Shown: positions 28,372 to 37,298 of the stretch, piece by piece
How positions within the stretch are numbered: position 1 is the stretch's first letter
Layout of the letters: each line of letters begins with the position of its first letter
NCBI RefSeq assembly: GCF_020295405.1
Contig: NZ_JADEYP010000032.1
Coordinates: 1-45,120 of the forward strand
Direction of reading: 5' to 3'
DNA from: Sphingobacterium bovistauri
Lineage (GTDB): Bacteria > Bacteroidota > Bacteroidia > Sphingobacteriales > Sphingobacteriaceae
DNA length: 45,120 bases
Translations under genes and position numbers: made by a program
Notes under the pieces: model-generated
Seen by the model: only the letters and a program-made list of their open reading frames with translations
The model's database searches: none
What the model was told of the DNA's origin: nothing

Positions 28372-30273
28372 TTATTTAATAATACACTTCACCCCCATTG
28401 TAAACCATCGTTTAGGCATTAGAACAGCACCCGACTCTTGATACGAAACATTAGCTAAATTCGTCAAATCGGTATATACATTTAATGATTTAAATTTAAA
28501 AGCTATACGTGCGTCTGATAAAAAATAAGGGTCATTCAATTCTCTTTTTATCCATCTATTTCCCGTGCTGAATTCCCATTTAGAAGTCGAATACATTATT
28601 CTGATTAACCCCTGATGCTTTAAACTTTCTAAAACATATTTAGATATTACACCATTAGTATACATCAATTCTTCAGGAGCTAAATAATTATAACCGAATC
28701 GATAAGAAAGTTTTCTACTACTACCTAGTGAATACGTACGACTTAAAGAAGCACTTATTCCATGCATTCTATTATTCCCCAAATTATATGGTTTATATGG
28801 AATTTTACTTATTTCAGCAGGATCAGATATATTACCCGTATTTTTGACCCAATCTACGAAATCGCTAATATCTCTGAAGAAATAACGAATCTCCAATTGT
28901 GACTTACCAACTGCCCCCTGCACCGAAGCCTCATATTGCAACGCATATTCAGATTTCAAATCTGGATTACCAATATTAGCAGGTTGTTTTAAATACAAAT
29001 CTGTAAACGATGGAATACGTTGACTTTTCCCAACATTAACATTCAATTTCCAATTTTTAGAAAATTGATAACCAATATCTACGCCAGGATAAATCTCCCA
29101 ACCGTAATTGCTATTATAATTGCTATAGGCACCTAAATGAAGTGCTATTTTAGGAATTAATTCAGTACGATATTCTAAATATGAACCAAAGTTTTCACGC
29201 GAATGATTACCAAGATTATTACTTTTCACATCTTCATCTCTTATCTCCAGACCAATTCCGAAATCACCTACTTTCGTGGATAATCGGCTATTTAACTCAA
29301 ATGATAAAACATTGTTTTTATGTTCAGAACGTGCCTTACTTAAGTCATTGCGGAAGTAACGGTAATCATCCGTATTATATCGATTTGAGATACGTGGACT
29401 GATATAAAAGTTTTCACTCAAGTAATGTTTAGTTGCAAAATGAGCGAATCCAGTTTTAACTAGCTCATAAGACTCTTTATCACCAGGTGCTGCGTAATAG
29501 CCGTTAGCTCCAAATTCATTATCAATATATCCTGCAGACCATTCTAATGAATTAAGCTCATTAATAGAATAAGCACCTTGATAATACAAACGAAAATCCT
29601 GTGTCGCGCTATTATAGCGTTGACCATTTGACTTTTGACCAGATAGAGAAAACAAATTTTGCAATTTCTCATTACCCAATTGCCCTACCACCTGCAGGCC
29701 TCCGCCCCAATATTTGCCATCACCGTCATTTTCAGCCTTATTTTCAAACGAAGAACCGCTTTGCACATGTACAGAGAGCGCATTACTATTTGCAGTCTTA
29801 GTGACGATATTTATAGCTCCTGTCAATGCATTAACACCATATACACGAGCCATAGGGCCTCGCAAAACTTCGATTCGCTCAATAGCATCTAATGCAACTG
29901 GAATATTCATGGTATGATGCCCCGTTTGTGGATCAGAAATTTTTACGCCATTAAGTAAAATAAGTGCCTGCTCGAAAGTTCCGCCATCAATACTAATGTC
30001 TGCTTGGGTACCAAAAGGCCCTCTTTGACGGACATCTACACCATTCATATATGCCAACACTTCATTGACTGACTTAACCGAGAGCCTAGCAATGTCTTCG
30101 CTCGTAATGATTTCAATATTCCTATTTCGCTTCGCAAATGGAATTTGGAATCGGTTTTCCGATATAATAACCTCAGCAATCGAGTCTTGTCTCATGGTCG
30201 CTGCAGTTTGTGCCAAAACAAAATGACTCGCTAATAAACTAGAAAAAATAAACGCAACTAACTTTTTATTCAT
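28372..30273 (-). CDS. TonB-dependent outer-membrane receptor
   Basis: 633 aa, the size of a vitamin or siderophore-type receptor rather than a SusC. It has a signal peptide (H-F-V-L-A-Q), then a plug at about 35-155 (I-I-T-S-E-D-I-A-R-L-S-V-K-S-V-N-E-V-L-A-Y, R-I-E-V-L-R-G-P-M-A-R-V-Y-G, A-I-N-I-V-T-K-T). The barrel ends M-G-V-K-C-I-I-K, without the usual terminal aromatic. The plug resembles BtuB-like receptors, but no cobalamin riboswitch is present in the 74-base upstream region. It is transcribed divergently from a MocR/PdxR-like regulator, which may control it. Confidence 0.92.
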   Translation of the reverse strand: MNKKLVAFIFSSLLASHFVLAQTAATMRQDSIAEVIISENRFQIPFAKRNRNIEIITSEDIARLSVKSVNEVLAYMNGVDVRQRGPFGTQADISIDGGTFEQALILLNGVKISDPQTGHHTMNIPVALDAIERIEVLRGPMARVYGVNALTGAINIVTKTANSNALSVHVQSGSSFENKAENDGDGKYWGGGLQVVGQLGNEKLQNLFSLSGQKSNGQRYNSATQDFRLYYQGAYSINELNSLEWSAGYIDNEFGANGYYAAPGDKESYELVKTGFAHFATKHYLSENFYISPRISNRYNTDDYRYFRNDLSKARSEHKNNVLSFELNSRLSTKVGDFGIGLEIRDEDVKSNNLGNHSRENFGSYLEYRTELIPKIALHLGAYSNYNSNYGWEIYPGVDIGYQFSKNWKLNVNVGKSQRIPSFTDLYLKQPANIGNPDLKSEYALQYEASVQGAVGKSQLEIRYFFRDISDFVDWVKNTGNISDPAEISKIPYKPYNLGNNRMHGISASLSRTYSLGSSRKLSYRFGYNYLAPEELMYTNGVISKYVLESLKHQGLIRIMYSTSKWEFSTGNRWIKRELNDPYFLSDARIAFKFKSLNVYTDLTNLANVSYQESGAVLMPKRWFTMGVKCIIK

Positions 30274-30329
30274 GCGGATAATAATTATTTAAAGTGTTGC
30301 AAATGTGTTATATTTCGAATTAATTCATC

Positions 30330-30341
30330 TAGTCCAGTTTT
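30330..30341. promoter_or_regulatory. Candidate MocR/PdxR operator
   Basis: On the minus strand this reads AAAACTGGACTA, close to the A-A-G-T-G-G-W-C-T core that I recall for PdxR sites. It lies 6 bases before the regulator's ATG and in the 74-base space shared with the TonB receptor gene. Both the motif memory and the role are tentative. Confidence 0.3.
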
Positions 30342-30347
30342 AAAACA

Positions 30348-31829
30348 ATGAATAGTCCAGAATTGCAGATATTAAGTACTTACATACGAATAGAGCGTAC
30401 TGACTCAACACCTATTTATTTACAAATAGCACAAGGAATTATTAACGCGATACATACAAAAGCACTGAGTACGGGGAGCAAATTACCGAGTAGTAGAATG
30501 TTAAGCACAGCTCTATACGTACACCGCAATACCGTCGTCTCAGCATTCGACGAACTCTCTGCACAAGGCTGGGTAGATATAATCCCTAAAAAAGGAGTTT
30601 TCGTATCCGCAAAAAAACTAAAAAATACTCCTCAAACGCATATACATAATATAGAAAACCCAATAAATGCAGATTTTACAATAGATAGGAACATCATTTT
30701 GGAATTGCCTAATACGACAATTACCAGCGAATATTACTTTACTGATGGCACAGCAGACAACGCTTTATTACCACTTAAAGAGATGAATCAAACTTTATCC
30801 TCAATTAGTCTAAAAAAAACAACAACAAACACACTAAATAGAGATTTCTTTCAAGAAAATGAAAGTCTTAAAAATCAGCTTATCAATTACATTCATGTTA
30901 CTAAGTCTTTAACTTTAAGTACGCATCAAATACTTGCCACAAACAATAATACTACGGCTATAAATACAATTATCCAAACGCTACTAAAAGCTAATGATAA
31001 AGTAATTATTATTGAACCAGGTAATTATGCGGTACACATGAAGCTCAAACACGCTAACATAGATATTCTTCCTGTTGGCGTAACCGAAGATGGATTAGAT
31101 TTCAATAAATTACACAGTCTGTTCAAAACATATACCATAAGAGCAATTTATCTTCAGACTAACCACCTATACCCGACTGTAAAATCTATAGATGAAGACA
31201 CAAAACAACAATTACTTCTTTTAGCCAATCAGTACAAATGCATAATCATTGAAGATGATAATTCGAGTGATTTTGTATATGCTAAAAACAAACTAAGCAC
31301 ACTCAAAAAAATGGACACACATGGCTGCGTCATTTATCTTAATTCATTTCAAGACCTATTACCTACACCGTATAATATAGCCTACATCATAGCTCCTGAT
31401 AATGTTATTTCAGAATTGATAAAGGTAAAAAACAGCCTACAATCACCTTCAAATTATCTGATTGAGAAAACAATTGTGGAATATATCAAGGAAGGACTTT
31501 TATTAAGACAGATTCATCGAAATACTAAAACATACCTAAAAAGAAGAGATTACTTTCAACAGCTTCTAACTCAAAATCTGGAACAAACCGTCGATTTTGA
31601 AACACCTAAATCAGGATTAGCATTCTGGATTACATTCAGTAGCAAACTACCACTGTTATCTATAGCAAAGTATTGTCAAACACTAAATCTTACAATACCC
31701 AACTATTTATTATACCAAAATCAATACATTACCGGTATGCGTTTAGGATTTGGGCATATGAATGAGATCGAAGCCGAACAAGCTATCAACATCCTCAGTA
31801 AAGCAATCTATCAACATATATATAAATAA
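30348..31829 (+). CDS. MocR/PdxR-like GntR regulator with degenerate aminotransferase domain
   Basis: 493 aa. The N-terminal GntR winged helix (about 20-88) reads T-P-I-Y-L-Q-I-A-Q-G, S-K-L-P-S-S-R and V-H-R-N-T-V-V-S-A-F-D-E-L. The C-terminal domain has the fold-type I aminotransferase layout of MocR proteins, which normally hold PLP. Expected landmarks are present at N-H-L-Y-P-T (about 272) and I-I-E-D-D (300-304). At the PLP-lysine site, where MocR proteins usually read G-T-F-S-K, the sequence is N-S-F-Q-D (332-336). The lysine and the following Arg-x-Gly are gone. It probably cannot form the usual internal aldimine. It is divergent from a TonB receptor gene. Confidence 0.85.
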   Translation: MNSPELQILSTYIRIERTDSTPIYLQIAQGIINAIHTKALSTGSKLPSSRMLSTALYVHRNTVVSAFDELSAQGWVDIIPKKGVFVSAKKLKNTPQTHIHNIENPINADFTIDRNIILELPNTTITSEYYFTDGTADNALLPLKEMNQTLSSISLKKTTTNTLNRDFFQENESLKNQLINYIHVTKSLTLSTHQILATNNNTTAINTIIQTLLKANDKVIIIEPGNYAVHMKLKHANIDILPVGVTEDGLDFNKLHSLFKTYTIRAIYLQTNHLYPTVKSIDEDTKQQLLLLANQYKCIIIEDDNSSDFVYAKNKLSTLKKMDTHGCVIYLNSFQDLLPTPYNIAYIIAPDNVISELIKVKNSLQSPSNYLIEKTIVEYIKEGLLLRQIHRNTKTYLKRRDYFQQLLTQNLEQTVDFETPKSGLAFWITFSSKLPLLSIAKYCQTLNLTIPNYLLYQNQYITGMRLGFGHMNEIEAEQAINILSKAIYQHIYK

Positions 31830-31865
31830 AATAGGCTTATCAAAGTTGATAAGCCTATTTTATTT
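31824..31865. terminator. Bidirectional terminator overlapping two stop codons
   Basis: A 20-bp perfect stem (31824-31843 with 31846-31865) and a two-base centre. It covers the stop of the MocR-like gene on the plus strand and the stop of the lipoprotein gene on the minus strand, which converge here. A-rich and T-rich arms suit termination both ways. Confidence 0.85.
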
Positions 31866-32487
31866 ATTTACCTTCCAAAGCTGAAAGTAATTGTGTTCGA
31901 TATGATGCATCCTTTTCACCAATTTCAAAGGAACGCTTGTACAAATCTAATGTAGCAAAAACCTCAGCAGGCTCACCCACTGTATTATCAAAAAACAACT
32001 TAAAGCTGTATGTTGCTTTTTTTGTCAAATCTACCGCCACGGTATTCGATGAAAATACAGTTGGCAAAAGTGTTTCCTTCGCAAAAGATCCTCCTGACTG
32101 AGAACCAAACATAGATGCTAAAGCCTTTACTAGATTATCTGACTCAGCACCAATCGATGAAAATTTCATTGCAGCTTTCACAAATCCTTCTTCTGTAGGT
32201 CGCCCCTGACCATTTACACCTGGAATTATATTTTTTAAAACTTCAATTTGCAATCCTACAGTATCCTGTTCAAAAACAGATTTAGCGACATACAAATGTG
32301 AAGAATCAGTTTGAGACTCATCCACGATACGTAAAAACAACTGTTGTTTTGCAGCAGTCTTATCGTTAGTGAATTTCTCCAACGAAGTACCTGTTACCGC
32401 TGTTTGATTGGAATTGCCTGAATTACCACAACCTGTTAACATCCCGATCACCAACGCTGTAGCCAATATTGATTTTATAGCTTTCAT
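31864..32487 (-). CDS. Putative lipoprotein of unknown function
   Basis: About 207 aa. The signal peptide ends M-L-T-G-C (Cys about residue 19 from the chosen start), so it is a lipoprotein. The frame opens at 32517, but ATG at 32487 (M-K-A-I-K-S-I-L-A-T-A) gives a normal leader; the longer form would add ten odd residues. The mature part is soluble, with mixed helix and strand, and has no motif I recognise. It is convergent with the MocR-like gene and lies 44 bases downstream of the FAD oxidoreductase on the same strand, so it may share that transcript. Confidence 0.7.
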   Translation of the reverse strand: MKAIKSILATALVIGMLTGCGNSGNSNQTAVTGTSLEKFTNDKTAAKQQLFLRIVDESQTDSSHLYVAKSVFEQDTVGLQIEVLKNIIPGVNGQGRPTEEGFVKAAMKFSSIGAESDNLVKALASMFGSQSGGSFAKETLLPTVFSSNTVAVDLTKKATYSFKLFFDNTVGEPAEVFATLDLYKRSFEIGEKDASYRTQLLSALEGK

Positions 32488-32531
32488 AATATTTACTTTA
32501 CTAATTAAAGTATTCAAATTACAATAAAGTT

Positions 32532-35447
32532 TTATTTTATTAAAGCATTATACAAAATTTCAACCGGATGATAGGATTTACGAGCTGCACCATCTTTGAT
32601 TTGGTGACGACACGAAGTACCCGCTGCCACGATGATTGTATCTTCTTTAGCTGTACGAACAGCAGGAAGTAACACTAATTCCGCAACTTTCATCGAAATA
32701 TCATAATGCTCTTTTTCGTACCCAAATGAACCAGCCATACCACAGCAACCCGAAGGAATTACTTCGACACTATAATTTGCAGGAAAGGACAATAATTTTT
32801 CCGTATAGCCAACCAGGTGGAAAGCTTTTTGATAACAGTGACCATGCAATTTGATATGTTGTTTTTCGACAGAAAATTGTTCTGGATGAATATGTCCTTT
32901 ATCTATTTCTTGCGCTAAAAACTCATCCACCATAAACGTGTGTGAAGCAATTTTTTGGGCATCAGCTTTCAAAGCTACATCTACCAAGGTTAAATATTCA
33001 TCACGGAAAGTAATAATTGCCGAAGGCTCGATACCTAAAAGTGGTATATCAGCAGTTATTTTGTCTTTTAACATGGAAACATTCGCATTAGCCAATTTCT
33101 TCGCTTCCTTGACAAAACCTTTTGATAAATACGTACGTCCACTTTCTTTGTGTGGAGCAAACAACACTTCATAACCCAATGCTGTCAACAATTTATAAGC
33201 TGTTTGCCCGATACTTGTATCGTTATAATCTGTAAATTCATCACAAAAAAGATATACTTTACGTTTTGAAGTTGGCGTATTTTGCTTTTTCAACCATTGT
33301 TTCAACGTGGTACCCGATACTTCTGGCAAAGATCTATCTGGTGCAAAACCTACGATTTGCTTAATAACACCAGAAGTAAATTTATTTTGTGAAAAGAAGT
33401 TATAAATCGGAGCTACCAAAGAGCCCAACTGTTGTGACTTAGTGAAATTAGCAATTACTTTAGAGCGAAAAGGTGCGCCGTTAGCGTCGTAATAATGTTG
33501 CAAAAACTCTGCTTTCATCTTCGCTACATCCACACTAGATGGACATTCTGTCTTACAACCTTTACAACTCAAACACAAATCCATGACCTCTTTAATCTCT
33601 TCGTGATCAAAACGGTTTTGCTTTGTAGAATTCGTCAAAAACTGTCTCAACATATTAGCTCGCGCTCGTGTCGTATCCTTTTCATTGCGTGTAGCCATAA
33701 AAGAAGGACACATCGTACCGCCCGTGATTTCTGTCTTACGACAATCACCAGATCCCGAACATTTTTCTGCTAGACGTAAGATGCTTTCGTCTTTCGTAAA
33801 ATCAAAATAAGTCTTAATTTCTTTGCCATCTACGACATTATCATAGCGTAGTGAAGTATCCATTGGTGGTGTATTGACAATTTTATTTGCATTGAAAATT
33901 CCATTTGGATCAAAAATATTTTTCACATTTTGCAGTAAAACATATACTTTATCTCCCAATACCTTACCAATAAATTCACCTCTAAGTCGACCATCTCCAT
34001 GCTCACCACTCAATGAACCATTATATTTCAACACAAGATCTGTAGTTTTCTCTAAAATAGAGCGAAACTGACGTCGACCTTCTGCTGATTTCAAATTTAC
34101 AAAGGGCTCAATATGCAACTCACCTGCTCCTGCATGCGCATAATAAGAAGCATGTACACCTTCGTCTTTCAATAATTGTTGTACATCTGCTACATAAGCT
34201 GGTAAGTCCACTGGAGAAACAGCACAATCCTCAATCAAATTAACGGGTTGTTCATCCCCCGGCAAATTACGAATCAATCCCAAACCTGCTTTACGCACAT
34301 CCCAGACCAAATTGGTATCCTTATTTCCCAAAACTAAAGGATAAGCATAGCCTAAACCTTGATTAATTAAATCTTCTTTTAATGCATCCGCCTTCTGAAT
34401 AATATCTTCAACATTATCAGCTCTAAATTCGACAATCAATAAAGCTTGTGGATCACCTTCAATAAAAAATCTATTGTATTGATAAGTTGGATGTCCTATG
34501 GTGAAATCCAAAATGTATTTATCCACCAGCTCCGAAGCTTCAGGATTATGTGACAATGCAACCACATTACCATGCATACATTCCACCATATCCGAGAAGT
34601 GAACACACAACAAACCTATTTCTTTTGGAGGAAGAGATCTTAATTTAATCTTAGCCTCTGTTACGATACCGATGGTACCTTCTGAACCAGCCAAAAGATT
34701 GCATAGATTAAAAGGTTTCGATATATCCACTAAATAATCCAAAGCATAGCCTGTATTACGTCGTGTGATATCTTTTTTGGGATACCCCGAATCAATGACA
34801 TCAATATTATCCTTATTACTGATAATATCATTTAGCTGGCGATATATTTCTCCTTCGCGATCTTTTTGTGAAAGCTTTTTAAAATAATCTTGGTTATTTA
34901 ACTCCTTAAAAATAACTTCAGTACCATCATTGAGCAAAACATTCGCTTCTATCAAATTTTCGCGTGTATCTCCCCAAACAATAGAATGTAAGCCTGATGA
35001 ATTATTACCAATCATGCCTCCTATCATTGCACGATTTGCTGTAGAAGTTTCGGGACCAAACATCAAACCGTAACTTTTCAAATACGCATTCAAATCATCA
35101 CGAATCACACCTGGTTGCACGCGAGCCCATTGTTCTTGCTCATTCACTTCCAAGATCTTATTGAAAAACTTCGAAACATCAACAATTATTCCTTTACCCA
35201 CAACCTGTCCTGCTAATGATGTACCAGCGGTACGTGGTATCAATGTAATTTGATGTGCATTAGCATAATCAATCAATTTCAATAAATCAGACTTGGTATA
35301 AGGTATAGCTACAGCCAACGGCTTTTCCTGATATACAGAAGCATCAGTCGAATAGGCAACTAAAATAGTTTGATGTTTAGGATTGTTCTCTTCAAAATAT
35401 AACTCTCCTTCAATTTCGATTTTAAGCTTTTCTAATGATAGTGACAT
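32532..35447 (-). CDS. FAD-linked oxidase with Fe-S and CCG domains (YdiJ-like D-2-hydroxyacid dehydrogenase)
   Basis: About 971 aa, three modules. FAD-binding PCMH domain about 30-260 (P-R-T-A-G-T-S-L-A-G-Q-V-V-G-K-G, I-G-G-M-I-G-N-N-S-S-G). FAD-linked oxidase C-terminal domain to about 540 (H-A-H-A-G-A-G-E-L-H near 440 and G-S-L-S-G-E-H-G-D-G). 4Fe-4S segments follow: C-S-G-S-G-D-C-R-K and C-L-S-C-K-G-C-K-T-E-C-P. Then come the CCG-type heterodisulfide-like repeats ending S-G-C-C-G-M-A-G-S. It probably oxidises a D-2-hydroxyacid such as lactate or hydroxyglutarate and passes electrons to the quinone pool. The frame opens at 35480, but a -7-like box overlaps that start, so ATG at 35447 is chosen. 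Confidence 0.92.
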   Translation of the reverse strand: MSLSLEKLKIEIEGELYFEENNPKHQTILVAYSTDASVYQEKPLAVAIPYTKSDLLKLIDYANAHQITLIPRTAGTSLAGQVVGKGIIVDVSKFFNKILEVNEQEQWARVQPGVIRDDLNAYLKSYGLMFGPETSTANRAMIGGMIGNNSSGLHSIVWGDTRENLIEANVLLNDGTEVIFKELNNQDYFKKLSQKDREGEIYRQLNDIISNKDNIDVIDSGYPKKDITRRNTGYALDYLVDISKPFNLCNLLAGSEGTIGIVTEAKIKLRSLPPKEIGLLCVHFSDMVECMHGNVVALSHNPEASELVDKYILDFTIGHPTYQYNRFFIEGDPQALLIVEFRADNVEDIIQKADALKEDLINQGLGYAYPLVLGNKDTNLVWDVRKAGLGLIRNLPGDEQPVNLIEDCAVSPVDLPAYVADVQQLLKDEGVHASYYAHAGAGELHIEPFVNLKSAEGRRQFRSILEKTTDLVLKYNGSLSGEHGDGRLRGEFIGKVLGDKVYVLLQNVKNIFDPNGIFNANKIVNTPPMDTSLRYDNVVDGKEIKTYFDFTKDESILRLAEKCSGSGDCRKTEITGGTMCPSFMATRNEKDTTRARANMLRQFLTNSTKQNRFDHEEIKEVMDLCLSCKGCKTECPSSVDVAKMKAEFLQHYYDANGAPFRSKVIANFTKSQQLGSLVAPIYNFFSQNKFTSGVIKQIVGFAPDRSLPEVSGTTLKQWLKKQNTPTSKRKVYLFCDEFTDYNDTSIGQTAYKLLTALGYEVLFAPHKESGRTYLSKGFVKEAKKLANANVSMLKDKITADIPLLGIEPSAIITFRDEYLTLVDVALKADAQKIASHTFMVDEFLAQEIDKGHIHPEQFSVEKQHIKLHGHCYQKAFHLVGYTEKLLSFPANYSVEVIPSGCCGMAGSFGYEKEHYDISMKVAELVLLPAVRTAKEDTIIVAAGTSCRHQIKDGAARKSYHPVEILYNALIK

Positions 35448-35477
35448 ACTTTTGTTAAAATTCAACATTAATGTAAA

Positions 35478-35485
35478 CAAATCTA
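35478..35485 (-). promoter_or_regulatory. Possible -7 box of the FAD oxidase gene
   Basis: On the minus strand this reads TAGATTTG, an exact TAnnTTTG match, 30 bases before ATG 35447. No -33 TTTG is seen at the proper distance. Its position argues against the longer upstream start at 35480. Confidence 0.35.
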
Positions 35486-35654
35486 CATAAAGAATCTTAT
35501 TTTTGATAGTTTACAACCCTATTATTTTATGTTTGTGTTTGTGTTTGTTTTAATTTAAATAACGCAAAAAAAACGCAAGTAGATTAAACACAACCTACCT
35601 TTAAAAACGCACAAAACATCACTGTAGAACAAAATTCGTATTTAACACCAAAAA

Positions 35655-35686
35655 TTTGAATATTATTCTAAAAATTACTAATTTTG
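35655..35686 (+). promoter_or_regulatory. Strong-match promoter of the Lrp-DMT operon
   Basis: TTTG (35655-35658), a 20-base spacer and TAATTTTG (35679-35686) match the Bacteroidota housekeeping promoter at every fixed position. The -7 box ends seven bases before the ATG at 35694, so the transcript would begin at or within a few bases of the start codon and be leaderless or nearly so. Confidence 0.6.
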
Positions 35687-35693
35687 CAGAATT

Positions 35694-36176
35694 ATGAAAA
35701 AACTAGAAATTTCATTAGACAATATTGATTATCAGATACTACGCATTATGCAAAATAATGCGCGTACTAATAATGCTGATATTGCACGAGAACTAGGCAT
35801 GGCTCCTTCTGCAATACTAGAACGTGTCAAAAAACTAGAACAAAAAGAAGTTATCTTGCAATACAATGCAAAAATAAATCCGGCTGCATTAGATCAAAAT
35901 CTACTTTCTTTTATTTTTATTAAAACATCAGACATTATTGGCGAACAAGGTGTTGCATACTTATTGGCTGAAATACCAGAAGTGCAAGAAGTACATGATA
36001 TCGCAGGTGATGATGGATATTTGATTAAAGTTAGGACTAATGACGCTGCTGGATTGGTCGATCTTATGCGCAATACATTGGGGAAAATCGAAGGAATCAT
36101 TTCTACGCGTACCACTATCGTATTAGAAACTGTAAAAGAAGAACAAAAATTAGTTATTCCAACACAAACGGTATAA
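35694..36176 (+). CDS. Lrp/AsnC-family transcriptional regulator
   Basis: 160 aa. The N-terminal winged helix (about 6-60) reads L-D-N-I-D-Y-Q-I-L-R-I-M-Q-N-N-A-R, N-A-D-I-A-R-E-L-G-M-A-P-S-A-I-L-E-R-V-K-K-L-E. The C-terminal RAM domain (about 75-150) reads V-Q-E-V-H-D-I-A-G-D-D-G-Y-L-I-K-V and I-I-S-T-R-T-T-I-V-L-E-T, where amino acids usually bind. The stop overlaps the ATG of the DMT exporter by one base (TAATG), so it most likely regulates that exporter in response to an amino acid. Its predicted transcript is nearly leaderless. Confidence 0.93.
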   Translation: MKKLEISLDNIDYQILRIMQNNARTNNADIARELGMAPSAILERVKKLEQKEVILQYNAKINPAALDQNLLSFIFIKTSDIIGEQGVAYLLAEIPEVQEVHDIAGDDGYLIKVRTNDAAGLVDLMRNTLGKIEGIISTRTTIVLETVKEEQKLVIPTQTV

Positions 36177-37282
36177 TGGAAGATCAAAAGATATCTGCTG
36201 CTAAAATTGTTGCAGCTTATCTCGTTGTATACATTGTATGGGGCTCCACTTTTTTCTTTATAGAGGAGGCTCTACGTTCGTTCACCCCATTTGTACTGGG
36301 GTCTATTCGATTTATTATCGCAGGTTCATTATTAATGGGCTACTGCAAGCTACGTGGCTATAAATTATTCAACAAAGCGGATATTAAGCAAGCTGTTTTC
36401 GTTGGTTTTCTATTGCTATTCATAGATATGGCTGCGATTATTTGGTCTGAGCAATACATATCCAGCGGTATTGTATCCATTTTGTCTGCTGCTACAGCTA
36501 TTTGGTTTATAATTTTTGACAAACCAAAATGGAAAGAAAACTTTTCAAGTCCAGCGATTATTATGGGGCTAGCCTTTGGGTTTACAGGCGTAGTCATGCT
36601 ATTTGCAGAACAATTAATGACCAATTCTATCCCCCAAGAAGAGAAATCCCAAAACATTACCGCCATGATAGTTTTGGTATTGGGAACTATAGGATGGACT
36701 ATTGGTTCTTTATATTCAAAATATTATCAAAAGCCGAAGTCTTGGGACAAAAAGAAAGAGCCTTCGCTTAATGTAATGGTAAAAACGGCATGGCAAATGG
36801 TAACAGCAGGTGTTGCTTTTACCATCGTAGCATTAGTCAAAGGTGAATACGCAGCTTTCAACTACACCCAAGTGCATCCTGCAGACTGGGGAGCAATGAT
36901 TTACTTAGTGCTAATGGGCTCTATATTAGCCTTTAGCTCTTACATCTGGCTTTTGCAAGTGCGACCTGCCACAGAAGTAAGTACCTATGCTTATGTCAAT
37001 CCAATTGTTGCGCTTGCCCTAGTCTATTTTTTCACGGATCATCAAGTTACCGTTTTACAAATAGCAGGATTAGCAATCGTGCTTTTCTCTGTATTATTAA
37101 TGAATTGGAATCTCTATAAAGATAACCGCACATTTAGAGCGATACGCTACCGCAAAAAACTCAAGAAACTACGTAATATGGCACCTAAAAGCAGTATTCC
37201 ACGTATTATAGAAGTCGCGGATTTTCAACGCAAACAAAAAGAAAAGGCAGAAAAAAAATCTAAAGAAAAGGATATCTCGTAA
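36176..37282 (+). CDS. EamA/DMT-superfamily transporter
   Basis: 368 aa with about ten membrane helices in two EamA repeats: repeat 1 begins A-A-Y-L-V-V-Y-I-V-W-G-S-T-F-F, and repeat 2 ends L-Q-I-A-G-L-A-I-V-L-F-S-V-L-L-M-N. Such proteins export amino acids, purines or other small metabolites. After the last helix there is an unusually long basic tail (about 310-368) rich in Lys, Glu and Arg that should lie in the cytoplasm. It is coupled to the Lrp gene by a one-base overlap. An efflux role for the amino acid sensed by that regulator is a fair inference. Confidence 0.92.
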   Translation: MEDQKISAAKIVAAYLVVYIVWGSTFFFIEEALRSFTPFVLGSIRFIIAGSLLMGYCKLRGYKLFNKADIKQAVFVGFLLLFIDMAAIIWSEQYISSGIVSILSAATAIWFIIFDKPKWKENFSSPAIIMGLAFGFTGVVMLFAEQLMTNSIPQEEKSQNITAMIVLVLGTIGWTIGSLYSKYYQKPKSWDKKKEPSLNVMVKTAWQMVTAGVAFTIVALVKGEYAAFNYTQVHPADWGAMIYLVLMGSILAFSSYIWLLQVRPATEVSTYAYVNPIVALALVYFFTDHQVTVLQIAGLAIVLFSVLLMNWNLYKDNRTFRAIRYRKKLKKLRNMAPKSSIPRIIEVADFQRKQKEKAEKKSKEKDIS

Positions 37283-37298
37283 AGATATCCTTTTCTTT
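37262..37298. terminator. Bidirectional terminator between the DMT gene and the recombinase gene
   Basis: AAAGAAAAGGATATCT (37262-37277) pairs exactly with 37283-37298 around a five-base loop. The stem contains the last codons of the DMT gene and abuts the recombinase stop on the other strand. It marks the left limit of the accessory region. Confidence 0.75.

Noticed and set aside
30274..30347. Possible cobalamin riboswitch before the BtuB-like receptor
   Set aside because: Only 74 bases lie between the two divergent starts, too few for the riboswitch, and no B12-box-like sequence is seen.
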